A stretch of DNA of 54,750 nt from JBDTRY01 sp039931435 (GCA_039931435.1 JBDTRY010000004.1:1-54750), one strand, 5' to 3'. Shown: positions 25,074 through 35,900, counted from the first letter of the stretch. Translations and numbers: made by a program. The notes: generated by a model from the letters alone, not told the origin.

Positions 25074-27944
25074 ATGGATATGCCACACAACCTTCTGGAA
25101 ACTTTGCAGTCGTTCGAGGCCGCCGACGGCAAATCGGCGAAATTCTATTCGCTCCCGCAACTCGAAAGGCAGGGTGTCGGTCCTGTCTCCCGGCTTCCCG
25201 TAAGCTTGCGGATCGTTCTCGAGTCCGTCCTTCGCAACTACGACGGTCAGAAGATCACCGAGGACGACGTGCGTTCTCTGGTTGCATGGAAACCGAATGC
25301 GGAGCGCACCGAGGAGATCCCATTCAAGGTGGCCCGGGTGCTTCTGCAGGATTTCACGGGAGTGCCGCTGCTCGTCGACCTGGCAGCGATGCGCTCGGCA
25401 GCCGAACGGTTCGGCGCGGATCCGAAGATTATCGAGCCGCTCGTTCCCGTGGATCTGGTCATCGACCATTCCATTCAAGTGGACTTCAGCGGGAAACCCG
25501 ACGCTCTTCGCCTGAACATGGAGATGGAGTTCAAGCGCAACGCTGCGAGGTACCAGTTCCTGAAGTGGGGGATGCAGGCTTTCAGCGGCTTTCGCGTCAT
25601 CCCTCCGGGCATCGGCATCGTTCATCAGGTGAATCTCGAGTATCTGGCCAAAGGGGTCCTGGAACGCGATGGAGTGTGGTATCCGGACACGCTCGTGGGA
25701 ACGGACTCGCACACGACGATGATCAACGGGCTAGGAATCGTCGCCTGGGGTGTTGGTGGAATCGAAGCGGAAGCGGGCATGCTCGGTCAGCCTGTGTACT
25801 TCCTCACTCCGGATATCGTCGGGGTCAATCTCACGGGAAGTCTACGCGAGGGGGTCACGGCCACCGATCTCGTCCTGAGAGTTACGGAGATGCTCCGAGA
25901 GAAGAAAGTCGTCGGCAAGTTCGTCGAATTCCATGGCGAGGGGGCGGCATCGCTCCCGGTCGCGGATCGCGCCACGATCTCGAACATGTCTCCGGAGTAC
26001 GGCGCCACCATGGGGTACTTCCCTGTAGACGAGGTGACCTGCCGGTACCTGACGGCCACGGGCCGGCCCGAGAGCCTCGTCACTACCTTCCGGAACTACT
26101 TCAAAGCCCAGGGCATGTTCGGAATGCCTCGCGCCGGGGAGATCGACTACAGCGAAGTCTACGACCTCGACCTCGGGGACGTCGTCCCCAGTGTCAGCGG
26201 ACCGAAGAGACCGCAGGATCGTATCGAGGTTCCGGCGCTGAAGGACAAGTTCCTATCGCTCTTCACCGCTCCCGTCGCCGAGAACGGATATGGCAAGGCC
26301 CTCGGTGAATTCGACCGTTCCTTTCCGGTGTCGTCGTCAAATGGCGAAACTGTTTCCTCCGGCGGCGGTGAGCAGGACCCGGCCACGACGCCAGATGAGA
26401 AGGACACGGACGACACCAGCGCTCTGACGGAGACGGAGATGATGAACAACCGTCCCACTCCCGACCGGGTGATGAAGTTTCCGAGCCAACGGCGGAAGCC
26501 CGGAACCCTGCACCATGGTGACGTCGTCATCGCCGCCATAACCTCCTGTACCAACACCTCGAACCCGAGTGTAATGATTTCCGCGGGACTGGTAGCGAAG
26601 AGAGCAGTCGAGCGGGGATTGCACCCTCCGCCGAACGTCAAGACCTCCCTTGCTCCCGGTTCGCGCGTGGTCACCGACTACCTGGAGCGAAGCGGGCTGT
26701 TGCCATCGTTGAATGCCATCGGCTTCAATCTGGTGGGCTATGGGTGTACGACATGCATCGGAAACTCGGGTCCTCTCGACCCTGCCATCGAATCCGCCAT
26801 CACCGGCAATGATCTGGTCGTGGCCAGCGTGCTCAGTGGCAACAGAAACTTCGAAGCGCGAGTGCACCAGAACGTCAAGGCGAACTTCCTGATGAGTCCT
26901 CCGCTGGTGGTGGCCTACGCCCTGGCCGGCCGTGTGGATATCGACCTCACTTCGGAACCGCTCGGTCGCGATGCCGACGGCCGCGAAGTTTACCTGCGTG
27001 ATCTCTGGCCGACGCTCGAAGAAGTCGGAGAGATCATGCGCGCTACATTGACGCCCGACACCTTCCGCAAGCTTTATCGAGATTTCGCCGAACAGAATCC
27101 TCTGTGGGAGAAGATTCCCAGCAACACCGGGCTGCTTTATGAATGGACTGACTCCACCTACATTCAGGAGCCGCCATTCTTCGAGTCCTTCGGAATGAAT
27201 GAACGAACTGTCTCCGATATTCGCCGAGCGCGTGCGTTGGCCATCTTCGGGAATTCGGTGACGACCGACCATATCAGTCCGGCCGGCGCCATCAAGCCGT
27301 CATCGCCCGCAGGGGAGTATCTGCAGACGAAAGGCGTCGCCGTCCAGGACTTCAACAGCTATGGTTCGCGCCGGGGGAACGACCTGGTCATGACGCGGGG
27401 GACCTTCGCCAACGTGCGCATCAAGAATCTCATGGTTCCTGGTAGCGAGGGTGGTGTCACCGCCCATCAGCCGGACGGCGCGACGATGAGCATTTTCGAC
27501 GCCTCGAAGGCATACATCGAGAGCGGGACTGCGCTGATCGTTTTGGCTGGCGAGGAATACGGCACGGGAAGCTCGCGCGACTGGGCAGCGAAGGGCACGT
27601 TGCTGCTGGGCGTGAAAGCGGTCATCGCCAGAAGCTTCGAGCGCATCCATCGCAGCAACCTGGTAGGCATGGGTATTCTGCCCTGTCAGTTCCAGCCGGG
27701 GACGAGCGCCGCCACTCTGGCTCTGAACGGGACCGAGGAATTCGACCTCACCGGGGTGGAAGCCGGGATCGAACCGAGAATGACGGCCACGCTCACCGTC
27801 CACCGCCGAAACGGAGAGGTACTGCAGGTGCCGGTCATCGTCCGCATCGACACTCCGATCGAAGTCGACTATTACCAGCATGGCGGAATTCTTCCCTTCG
27901 TGCTGCGGGAGTTGATCAGAGACGCAGCCAGCGCCTCGGTCTGA
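25074..27944 (+). CDS. acnA: Aconitate hydratase A
   Basis: A 956-aa cytoplasmic [4Fe-4S] aconitase of the AcnA/IRP1 type, interconverting citrate and isocitrate in the TCA cycle. The cluster cysteines are Cys492 (in ITSCTNTSNPS) and Cys558/Cys561 (in GYGCTTCIGNSG), with the same 66-residue spacing as E. coli AcnA. LVGTDSHTTMINGLG and the C-terminal swivel-domain GEEYGTGSSRDWAAKG are intact. It is about 60 residues longer than usual because of an acidic, Ser/Gly-rich insert around residues 420-462, just before the first cluster cysteine. ATG 25080 is an alternative start; no clear ribosome binding site is seen. 2-methylisocitrate dehydratase activity is also known in this family. Confidence 0.96.
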   Translation: MDMPHNLLETLQSFEAADGKSAKFYSLPQLERQGVGPVSRLPVSLRIVLESVLRNYDGQKITEDDVRSLVAWKPNAERTEEIPFKVARVLLQDFTGVPLLVDLAAMRSAAERFGADPKIIEPLVPVDLVIDHSIQVDFSGKPDALRLNMEMEFKRNAARYQFLKWGMQAFSGFRVIPPGIGIVHQVNLEYLAKGVLERDGVWYPDTLVGTDSHTTMINGLGIVAWGVGGIEAEAGMLGQPVYFLTPDIVGVNLTGSLREGVTATDLVLRVTEMLREKKVVGKFVEFHGEGAASLPVADRATISNMSPEYGATMGYFPVDEVTCRYLTATGRPESLVTTFRNYFKAQGMFGMPRAGEIDYSEVYDLDLGDVVPSVSGPKRPQDRIEVPALKDKFLSLFTAPVAENGYGKALGEFDRSFPVSSSNGETVSSGGGEQDPATTPDEKDTDDTSALTETEMMNNRPTPDRVMKFPSQRRKPGTLHHGDVVIAAITSCTNTSNPSVMISAGLVAKRAVERGLHPPPNVKTSLAPGSRVVTDYLERSGLLPSLNAIGFNLVGYGCTTCIGNSGPLDPAIESAITGNDLVVASVLSGNRNFEARVHQNVKANFLMSPPLVVAYALAGRVDIDLTSEPLGRDADGREVYLRDLWPTLEEVGEIMRATLTPDTFRKLYRDFAEQNPLWEKIPSNTGLLYEWTDSTYIQEPPFFESFGMNERTVSDIRRARALAIFGNSVTTDHISPAGAIKPSSPAGEYLQTKGVAVQDFNSYGSRRGNDLVMTRGTFANVRIKNLMVPGSEGGVTAHQPDGATMSIFDASKAYIESGTALIVLAGEEYGTGSSRDWAAKGTLLLGVKAVIARSFERIHRSNLVGMGILPCQFQPGTSAATLALNGTEEFDLTGVEAGIEPRMTATLTVHRRNGEVLQVPVIVRIDTPIEVDYYQHGGILPFVLRELIRDAASASV

Positions 27945-27977
27945 TCGGCAACTCGGCCCTGCGCCGGCGCGTGCGAA

Positions 27978-29075
27978 TCAGCAGATCGAGTGCTTGTCAT
28001 CCGGGAAGCGGAAGGGCGCTTCGCGCAGGTCCGAGAGGCGGCTTCGGCACGACGCATCAGCGAGGGCGTACCCGAGGTTGATCAGCTGGCCCTGCTCCTG
28101 ATCGGTGAATCGATTCAGTCGAGTACGGATGGCGCAGATCTTCTCCTGTATAGTCCGGTTGATCGTCGCCCCGCCGCCTCCACGGCCGCCGATGTTCGTG
28201 GTGATGCCCCAGTAGGCACCGGTCCGCACACCTCGTTCGAACTGGTCGATGAGCCAGCGCCGGCGAATGGAGCGAGCCTGCTCCGTGGTGATGTCCAACG
28301 CGCGGGAGACCTGTCCGTACCACGTTCCGTCGATTGCCGCGCTGTGTTCGAACGGAGCCCCGGCATCGCTGACCAGCACCATCGAGGAATCCCAGGCGGG
28401 CTCGAGCCCGAGGTTGTCGTAGACGCCGCCGTCGGTGAGCTTCACGTCGCCGGTGAATTCCGGACGGTGATTGAGCGTGGCTCCCGGAAGCCGCCGGAAA
28501 TGCCCCGCTCCGAAGCGCAGGGTGAGGGGAGAGAGGAATGGAGGAAAGGCACTTGAGGCGGCCACCGCTCTGGCCAGGGAGATTCCGCGTGAAGAGGCCG
28601 AACCGATCATGTAGTCCGCGACATAGTCACGATAGAAGCGGAAGGCGCGGCCGGTGGAGAGATTCGTTGCTTGAAAAATGAAGGTAGGCCGCTTCGGGAT
28701 TTCCGAGAGTTCGAAGTCATGGAACAGATGCCGTTTGTATGCCCGGTGCAGCGCCTCGGCTGCCGGCCGCCCGCGCTGAATGCTTCCTTCCAGGACAGAC
28801 GGTACATCGATAGTCCGCCGGCAGAGATTTCGCAGCGGATCGAGAAGCACCGTGCTGAGATTTCCGGCGACCCCGTCGCTCCATTTCAGCCTCGGCCAGT
28901 TCATGGCCAGCGAACCGAGAGTGATCGCGCCGCCCGAAACTCCCACAAAACGGCTGATCTTTCGCAGGAGGCCAAGCTCATTGAGACGAAGAATGGCTCC
29001 GGCGTGAAAAAGTGTGGCGCGGTATCCGCCCCCACTCAGGCTCAGAGCGGTTCCTGCGCGGAAAGCCTTTGTCAT
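27978..29075 (-). CDS. Patatin-like phospholipase
   Basis: A 365-aa protein of the patatin family, which hydrolyses acyl esters of phospholipids with a Ser-Asp dyad. The oxyanion loop SGGGYRATLFHAG is at residues 14-26, the nucleophile Ser47 lies in FVGVSGGAI, and Asp215 is in LTDGGVYDNLGLE. All catalytic elements are therefore present. There is no signal peptide. The length is at the upper end for bacterial patatins because of extra sequence between the two motifs. It is convergent with acnA (33-bp gap) and divergent from the lipoprotein gene at 29321. Confidence 0.88.
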   Translation of the reverse strand: MTKAFRAGTALSLSGGGYRATLFHAGAILRLNELGLLRKISRFVGVSGGAITLGSLAMNWPRLKWSDGVAGNLSTVLLDPLRNLCRRTIDVPSVLEGSIQRGRPAAEALHRAYKRHLFHDFELSEIPKRPTFIFQATNLSTGRAFRFYRDYVADYMIGSASSRGISLARAVAASSAFPPFLSPLTLRFGAGHFRRLPGATLNHRPEFTGDVKLTDGGVYDNLGLEPAWDSSMVLVSDAGAPFEHSAAIDGTWYGQVSRALDITTEQARSIRRRWLIDQFERGVRTGAYWGITTNIGGRGGGGATINRTIQEKICAIRTRLNRFTDQEQGQLINLGYALADASCRSRLSDLREAPFRFPDDKHSIC

Positions 29076-29320
29076 CGACAGATCATAACCGTCTGCACCG
29101 TACCCTTACCCGGAGTCTTGAATCCTGGGCGAGCGGCGTTGCCCGCCTGCAGCAAGCGGACAGAGCCGCTTCCTAAACGATGGCGCGTCCGCGAGCGTAT
29201 CTGGAAGTGATTGATCTGGTAGAGTGAACTCAGGCACCAGACCCGGTGCTGCAGAGCCGCGTCGAAGCGGCACTGCTGGAAGCAACGATGCTTCGACAAA
29301 TCAAAAATCCCGGAGACCTG

Positions 29321-30142
29321 ATGTCCCTTTCATTGAAGTACCTACGTTCGACCCGAAGCACCATGGCCCTCTTTCTCGTGCTCACCTTCACTGTTTCGCT
29401 GGCCGCCTGTGAAGCCGCAGAACAATTTTCTCCGACTGCGCCGCAGTCGGTGGCCGAACAGAGTACGGCGCCCGAGCGCGATGGGTCGCGCCGCCGGCCC
29501 GTGCATCTGGAATACGATCAGTCCGCGGTGCTCAGCGGGACCGTGCTCGATTCCTCAGACTCGTCTCCGGTGTTCGGCGCCGAGATCATGGTCGGATCGC
29601 GAAAAACGGTTGCTGCGGCCAACGGTTCGTTCACACTCGACAAGCTTCCCAAAGGGCAGCAGTCGGTTCTCATCGAACGTTGGGGCTATCAACCAGTGAC
29701 GAGGTCGGTGACACTGAATTCCGGTCCCAATACGCTGAACGTCACTCTGGTGTCAAAGCCGGTCGTGCTGGTTACGGATGCCAGCGGTGCAGTCCACCGG
29801 TTTGACGAAGAATCGACGCAGTTTGCCACGGCTGGCCCCTTTTCCAGTTACTCGCTTCTTTCTCCGGCGGAATTCTGCAAGGGCGATGGAAATCTCGTCC
29901 ATTACGACAAGTCGGAGATCAGGACGATCATCGGACCGGGAACAGACGTCTCGAATTCGCCCTGTTGTCCGCAGGGAGGCACAGCGGTAAAAGTGCAGGT
30001 CGTGCTGAAAACCGGGGAAACGTTCGAAGCGCTCATTCGCGAGTGTGTGTATTACCGATACGATCTCATCGGTCGCAACCGTGCCACCGGGCAGTTCGAA
30101 TACTTCGGTTTCAGGAATATCGTCCGGGCCGAATTCCCATGA
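29321..30142 (+). CDS. Lipoprotein with carboxypeptidase-regulatory-like domain
   Basis: A 273-aa protein; start 29321 is set by GGAGA 5 nt upstream, rejecting in-frame ATGs at 29246 and 29288. The N terminus has basic residues, TMALFLVLTFTVSLAAC and lipobox SLAAC (Cys30), so it is a lipoprotein. Residues of about 65-145 form a transthyretin/CNA-B-like regulatory domain (SGTVLDSSDSSPVFGAEIMV, FTLDKLPKGQQSVLIERWGY). The C-terminal 110 residues have four cysteines (EFCKG, SPCCPQ, RECVY) that may form disulfides and show no known motif. Function unknown. Confidence 0.75.
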   Translation: MSLSLKYLRSTRSTMALFLVLTFTVSLAACEAAEQFSPTAPQSVAEQSTAPERDGSRRRPVHLEYDQSAVLSGTVLDSSDSSPVFGAEIMVGSRKTVAAANGSFTLDKLPKGQQSVLIERWGYQPVTRSVTLNSGPNTLNVTLVSKPVVLVTDASGAVHRFDEESTQFATAGPFSSYSLLSPAEFCKGDGNLVHYDKSEIRTIIGPGTDVSNSPCCPQGGTAVKVQVVLKTGETFEALIRECVYYRYDLIGRNRATGQFEYFGFRNIVRAEFP

Positions 30143-30155
30143 GGATCTCGCTGAT

Positions 30156-30587
30156 TCATGAATCCGCGTGCGGTCGAACCGTGCAATGGTCGCCGCAACC
30201 GAGCTTGTATCGGTTGCGTGCGAACCAGCGGTAGAAGCGGTCCGCGAGGGTGCGGACCCAGGGCAGCCCGAATATCCACCCGATGAGGATTCCTCGCGGC
30301 AGGATGGTCAGCAGCTCCTCGATGGCGGTGGCACCCTGCCATCGCTTCATCCCCGGCCCGATCATCTGAAGCGATTCGTCGTAATCAGCGGCGGGTATGG
30401 ACGGAAAAGCCGCCCGCACTCCGGGCAACTGCGAGGGGACGACCTGAATCTCATCGCGCCGGTCCCATTTCTTCAGCAGAACGGAAATTCGTGTGCAGAT
30501 CCTGCAGTGACCGTCGTAGATCACCGTATAGCTGCGGGTTAACTGGAAATGTTCCGGCGTGGCGGATATATCCGGGTTTTCTGCCAT
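30156..30587 (-). CDS. DCC family thiol-disulfide oxidoreductase (DUF393)
   Basis: A 143-aa protein with the family signature YDGHCRICTR (DxxCxxC, about residues 24-33) near the N terminus, and a hydrophobic segment ILIGWIFGLPWVRTLADRFY followed by the usual W-F-R-x-R-Y pattern. The CxxC on a thioredoxin-like fold suggests disulfide exchange, but biochemical roles in the family are poorly defined. A third cysteine pair sits in KLGCGDHC near the C terminus. It follows the S9 peptidase gene by 13 bp on the same strand, so they are probably cotranscribed. Confidence 0.85.
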   Translation of the reverse strand: MAENPDISATPEHFQLTRSYTVIYDGHCRICTRISVLLKKWDRRDEIQVVPSQLPGVRAAFPSIPAADYDESLQMIGPGMKRWQGATAIEELLTILPRGILIGWIFGLPWVRTLADRFYRWFARNRYKLGCGDHCTVRPHADS

Positions 30588-30600
30588 TTGAGAAGTGGCC

Positions 30601-32709
30601 TCACTGCAGGTACTTTTTCAACCACTCCGCAACCTCGCTGTAAAATACCCGCGAATCTTCCGCCTTCAGAATCCAGTGATTGGCGTCCGGCCAGATCAGC
30701 AGTCTGCTGGGAACCTGCATCCTCTGCAGGGCCGCCCACATTTCCAGGGTGTTGTTCATGGGCACACGAAAATCATGCTCGCCCACGGACATGAGAATTG
30801 GCGTTTTGAACTTGCCGGCGTAGTGCATGGGGCTCTGATCGATCCACAGCGGGTTGCCTTCCCACGCCGGTCCTCCAATCTCCAGTTCCCGGTGGTAGTT
30901 GCCGTCGCTGGTTCCCCATTGTGTCTGCAGACTGGACAACCCGGCATGACTGACGAGGCATTTGTATCGTCCGTCGTTCGTCGCTTCCAGCCAGTTGGTG
31001 AGGTGACCGCCGTAGCTGGCCCCGCCGGCGCACTGCCGCGACCGATCGATGTACGAAAAGCGGCGGATCGCTTCATCGGCGGCATCGTTGATGTCCTGAG
31101 CTGGCCCTTTCAGTGGATCGTGCAGGATGTCCAGCGAGAACTGTTCCCCGTAACCGGTGGACCCGCGGTAGTCGGTGGCCAGAACGACGAAGCCCGGTTT
31201 TGCGAGAAGGTGATAGTTCCAGCGATACGAAATCTGATCGCGCCACATATTTGCCGCGCCGCCATGAATGAGGACGAAGAGGGGGTATTTCTTCCTGGGG
31301 TCGAAGTTCGGAGGCAGGGCGATCATGCTGTGAACCTTGCGGCCGCTCGATGCGGTGAAGGTGAAATGCTGCAGGGGAGCCCAGTCAATCTTTTCTGCCT
31401 CGGCAACGTCGAACTGCGTCAGCAGCCGGTGACTTCCCATGGCCGGATCGATTCTCACGACCTCGGTAGGATTGATGGCGCTGCCCCAGTTGGCGATGAG
31501 AATCGGCGAGGAGGACTTCGCCGGAATCGACAGCCCGCTGTAGACCCCTGTTTTCGGGCCGATGGCTTCCGAAACTTTCCCGCCGCTTGCCGCCACCGAG
31601 TACAGTTTGACCAGACCCGAGTCTTCAGCGGTGAAGTAGACCGAGCTGCTGTCCGCCGTCAACGCGAATTCGCCAACAGAGCGGTCGAAGCCTGCCGTCA
31701 ATGTTCTCGTCGTTTCAGTGACGTTCGCCGCTGGCCAGGGGCTGCAGCCGATGTCGTCCAGGGCGTAGATTTTCCCGTAGTCATTCGATTGATCGAAGCA
31801 GAGCAGCGAGCCGTTCGGTGCGAAGGCCGGACTGGAGTAGCTCGTCGTTCCGCTGGTCAGTTTCTTAGGCTCTCCCCCGGAAAGGCTGACCTGGTAGAGC
31901 GAGGTTGAGACGGAAGAAATCGCGGACCTGTCACTGTCGGTGGTGGCCACGATGATCAGGGATCTGCCGTCGGGAGTCCATGCCGGATCGAGGCTGTCCC
32001 GGGAGCCTGAGCCACCTCCGCCGGAAAATCCGTGCGCGGCAACGAGTTTTGAACCCGCCAGAAGATCTCTCGAAGCTCCGCCGTCGCTTGGTACCACCCA
32101 TAGATGCGTCTGCGTGTTGTCCAGCCAGCGATCCCAGCGCCGGATGGGAAACGACGTGTAGACGCGTACGTTGTACTTCTGATTCTTTTCCGCCTCTGCT
32201 GCCTTTTTGTTGGACGCTTCGTCGGTTGTCCCCGGATAGGCGCTCATCTGAAAGGCGACGGATTTCCCATCCGGGCTCCAGCGGGGGGAACGGGGCGCAA
32301 GGGGAAGGCTGGTGATGCGTATCGGGTCGCCTCCGCCGAGATCGAGGATATAGATCTGATTGACCTCGTCACCGTCCCTCCTGGCCACGAAGGCGATGCG
32401 ACGGCTGTCCGGGCTCCATGCAGCGTCACTCTCGCCGCCCTTCGTGGCGGTCAGGCGACGGGGGGTCGAAGTTCCATCCGAGGGCATGATCCAAAGGTCG
32501 GACACTTCGTTCTTATCATCGTACGCCGGCTCCTGGACGTCGACGATCACCAACTTTCCGTCGGGAGAAACGGCCGGACTGCCGACCCGTTTCATCATCC
32601 AGAGGGACTCATGCGTGATCGGTTTCCTGTCAGCTGCCGTCGACGCTGTGGCCACGACGATCAGGGTGATGAACGTGATGAGACGCGGGTGAAGGTTGGA
32701 TCTGGTCAT
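30601..32709 (-). CDS. Secreted S9 family prolyl oligopeptidase
   Basis: A 702-aa serine peptidase of the acylaminoacyl-peptidase/dipeptidyl peptidase type. A signal peptide (LITFITLIVVATASTAA) and an AGGAGA site before the ATG support the start. Residues of about 30-430 form a beta-propeller of TolB/PD40-like repeats (SPAVSPDGKLVI, DAAWSPDSRRIAFVARRDGD, SPRWSPDGKSVAFQM). The C-terminal hydrolase has Ser565 in CAGGASYGGHLTN, the Asp in VGEHDFRVPMNN, and the His in DANHWILK, so it is catalytically complete. It should cleave short peptides in the periplasm or outside. It lies downstream of the alpha-2-macroglobulin gene with family A copy 3 between them. Confidence 0.93.
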   Translation of the reverse strand: MTRSNLHPRLITFITLIVVATASTAADRKPITHESLWMMKRVGSPAVSPDGKLVIVDVQEPAYDDKNEVSDLWIMPSDGTSTPRRLTATKGGESDAAWSPDSRRIAFVARRDGDEVNQIYILDLGGGDPIRITSLPLAPRSPRWSPDGKSVAFQMSAYPGTTDEASNKKAAEAEKNQKYNVRVYTSFPIRRWDRWLDNTQTHLWVVPSDGGASRDLLAGSKLVAAHGFSGGGGSGSRDSLDPAWTPDGRSLIIVATTDSDRSAISSVSTSLYQVSLSGGEPKKLTSGTTSYSSPAFAPNGSLLCFDQSNDYGKIYALDDIGCSPWPAANVTETTRTLTAGFDRSVGEFALTADSSSVYFTAEDSGLVKLYSVAASGGKVSEAIGPKTGVYSGLSIPAKSSSPILIANWGSAINPTEVVRIDPAMGSHRLLTQFDVAEAEKIDWAPLQHFTFTASSGRKVHSMIALPPNFDPRKKYPLFVLIHGGAANMWRDQISYRWNYHLLAKPGFVVLATDYRGSTGYGEQFSLDILHDPLKGPAQDINDAADEAIRRFSYIDRSRQCAGGASYGGHLTNWLEATNDGRYKCLVSHAGLSSLQTQWGTSDGNYHRELEIGGPAWEGNPLWIDQSPMHYAGKFKTPILMSVGEHDFRVPMNNTLEMWAALQRMQVPSRLLIWPDANHWILKAEDSRVFYSEVAEWLKKYLQ

Positions 32710-32791
32710 CGGTTCTCCTGTCGACCGGGGAGTGTCACATGGAACGACTCAGTCATCAAGGGCGCTCCGGCTACGTCACAAACAACGGTGC

Positions 32792-32883
32792 GTCATCCCG
32801 AAGCGAAGCGAGGGATCTATCGCGCGTGTAACGACGGCCGGCCTTACACGAGCAGGAGATCCCTCGCTTCGCTTCGGGATGAC
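32792..32883. repeat. Family A palindromic repeat, copy 3 (perfect 27-bp arms)
   Basis: The left arm 32792-32818 (GTCATCCCGAAGCGAAGCG, then AGGGATCT) is an exact reverse complement of the right arm 32857-32883. The 38-bp centre carries the family core ACGACGGCCGGCCTTACACG. It is the least decayed copy and lies in the 282-bp gap between the alpha-2-macroglobulin stop and the S9 peptidase start, where its transcript would fold into a strong hairpin. Confidence 0.92.
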
Positions 32884-32991
32884 ACGTTGGTGGATTTGCG
32901 CGGGCGCTGGAAGGACTCGAACGGGAGATTCTGGACGAGCAGGAACGGCGACGAGCCCGCCGCGAACGATCGGATACCTGAGAGTCTCCGC

Positions 32992-35900
32992 TCAGCGCTC
33001 CTGCACCGCAATTCGACTCTCATCTCCGTTGGCGCGGATCTCCGGAACGTACATGGCCTGTCCGGTCAACGGAAGGGCGTGGAAAGTTCCCGGTACCTCG
33101 GCACGAAGGGTGTACTGAATTTCCCAAAGTCCCTGCGGAAGCTTGTCGACGAACATGGCCACCTTGCGATCGCGCAGTTCCCGGTAGACGCTGCGGCTTC
33201 GAGCAGTGTAGTCCGTCTCGTCGCCCTCGTGGACCGTTTCGAACTTCCGGCGCACGCCCTTCACACTCAGCTCACGCGCCAGCAGATTCTGACCGCTCTG
33301 CAACTCGATCGCTTCGAACCCCGCAGGCTTCAGATCCTCGAACAAAAGGTACTCGTAATTGTTCTTCGTCTCGACGGTGGCCACCACCAGAATCCTCTCC
33401 CCGCTGCGCAGGTTTCCGCCGTCCAGCAGAGGGACGCGATCGTAGACGACTCCTTTGAGCAGGGTGGGGCGGGCCACGAGCTTGTAGTACAGCCGTTTCA
33501 CGAACAGCTCGTTTCCGGATGCCGTAACCGGCTCTTCAAGGCTGAAGAAGCGGGCTTCGGCGCTGAAATAGATCGCTCCGGACCCAGAGAGCCTGCGAAT
33601 ACGGATCTCGTTGTTCCCCGTGATGAGATCGGCCGGAATTTCGAATCGCGAAGGCGCCGAAAGCAATTCGGACACAGCCAGGCGGTGGTGGGCAATCTCA
33701 CGTCCGTTTACTGCCAGAGAGAATTCGACCGGTGAGCTCAATTCGCCGCTCTTGCGCAGGTAGTCGTTCAACGCCAGAACGACGATCGCCGTATCCCGGG
33801 TGTTGCTCCACTGCGATCCTCGCCGGTTCTTCACAAGCCAGTTGGTCACCGGCTCGACCAGGGCGTTGGTGGGATCGATGGCCAGCAACGCTCGAAGCAC
33901 GAAAGCGGTCGATTCAATCCCGCCCTCGGACCACCGGTACCAGATTCCGTCTTCGCCCCAGTGGGCTGTGGGCAGCACGGTTTCGGAAGAGGAAGAACCG
34001 CCCTTGATCAGTACCGAACGGTCAGGTGAACGATCAATCTTTGCTCCGTTCTCCAGATTCCTCACAAGAACTTGAGCACGATCCTGAAATCCGAAGTTGT
34101 TCGCCGCTAAAGCAAGGAGTGCGCGGGTATAGGCGTTGAGCTGATCACGTTTCCCGTAGAGGTTGTCGAAGGCCGCGTTCTCGAAACGAGCGGGGGCCCC
34201 CGGGCGCGCCACGGACAAAGCGTGCAGCATCCACGCCTGCAGGTCGGGCTGGGACTCCTCTTCCACACTCTCGTTGATGAGGTATTGAACGCCTCGCGCC
34301 AGGTGGCCGGTGTCCACTGGAACGCCTGCATCGCGGGCGATCGCCAGACCCCAGACCACGTAGGCGGACATGTAGTGATCGCTCTCACCATCTTTCCACC
34401 AACCCCAGCCACCGTCGCCGTGCTGGAAATCGTAGAGTCTGGCCAGGCCCTGCCCGGTCATGGCATCGACCTTTTCCAGATCGTGACGGCCGCCGGGATG
34501 TGTTGCCGGCGCCGATTTCGGATCGATTCCTCCGAACAGGTGCATCGATGCTGCCTCTGCGGACAGCCCCAGGCCCTTCAGGGTCTTCATTGTGATGACC
34601 GTTGGCAGAAAGCGGCTCATGGTCTGCTCGGTGCAGCCGTATGGGTAGTTGATGAGATAGGGGAGAGCGTCGAGCATGGTCACGGCCATGCTTGGTGTCA
34701 CCTGCACGGACAACCTCGTCGACCGGCGTTGATCCGGAATGTCGAGATGAATGACTGCTTCACTCCCGCGGATCTTTCCGGAATGGACTACGAGCTTATC
34801 CAGTCCATGTTCGTAGACCGTGTAGCTGTTCTCCATCGAGTCGGAGTGGCCGGCGGAGCGTCCGGTGATGCGCAGTACCGCCGTGCCCGGGGTCGAGGCC
34901 CGAACGTTCCAATCCACGCGGCCCTGGCCGTTGGCCGGCACTGTGACGGCCGTTCGCGGCGAATTGTCGACAACAGTGAGCCCCCTGGCTTCGAGCGCCG
35001 GCGTCACCGTGATCGGAGAGGCCGTGTTGTTGTCGATGAGCGCGGAAATGACCGCTGTATCGCCGGTGACGAAGAAACGGGGTGCCTGAAGCCGCACGGA
35101 AAGTTCTTTCCGTGTCCGAGCTTCCGTGGTTTGCGCGCCTACCTGGGTGGTCGCTGTCACAGCGCGCGCGGTCGCTCGCCACGTCGTCAGGGAATCCGGA
35201 TAGCGGAATTCCACGGTGGCTGTCCCGGCCTTGCTGGTGACAACGTCCGGCTTCCAGAACGCCGTGGATCGAAAGTCGCTGCGCACAGTGACCGACTCCG
35301 GCACAGCTGCCGTCACCGTAACCGATTGTGCCGAAGGAGTAGACATCGGCCGCGCTTCCGCAGAAACCTCCATTGGCGCGGCCATCTGTTTGCTCGCCCG
35401 GGAAACTGCACCACCGGCGACTCCACCATCGAGTTCGTCGGTCACATCCTTTTTGTGGTCGCCGAACGAGGCCTGCCGTCCTTCCTCCTTGCTACGCTCG
35501 TCGATCAGATTTTTGTCTTTGTCCTCGACAAATCGCGCATATCTTCGTTGCTGAAAGCTGCTCGTGGTGGTTACGAAGTGCGGCCGCTTTTCTCCGTAGA
35601 AGAAACGGCGGGGATCCATGGAGAGATCGTCCTGGATGGCGTAGACCGAGGCGTCTGCAACTCCGATGGAGAGTTCCGCAGAAACCGGATGCCCATCGGC
35701 GTCTGTGGTCTTCACACTGACTATGCCCTTGTCGCCCGGCTCGTAGGCCTTGCGATCGGTAGTCAGTTCCACATTCAGGAACCGTCCGGCCGGCGGTACG
35801 ACGATCTCCGTTTCCGCGAGAGAAAAATCGAGATTGCTGATCGTCGCTGCCGAAAGGAAAACGTTCGGGATCCAGGCTTCAGGCACGTCGAGCTCAATGA

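Noticed and set aside
30595..31908. 437-aa open frame on the + strand
   Set aside because: Antisense to the S9 peptidase gene, whose catalytic motifs are all on the minus strand.
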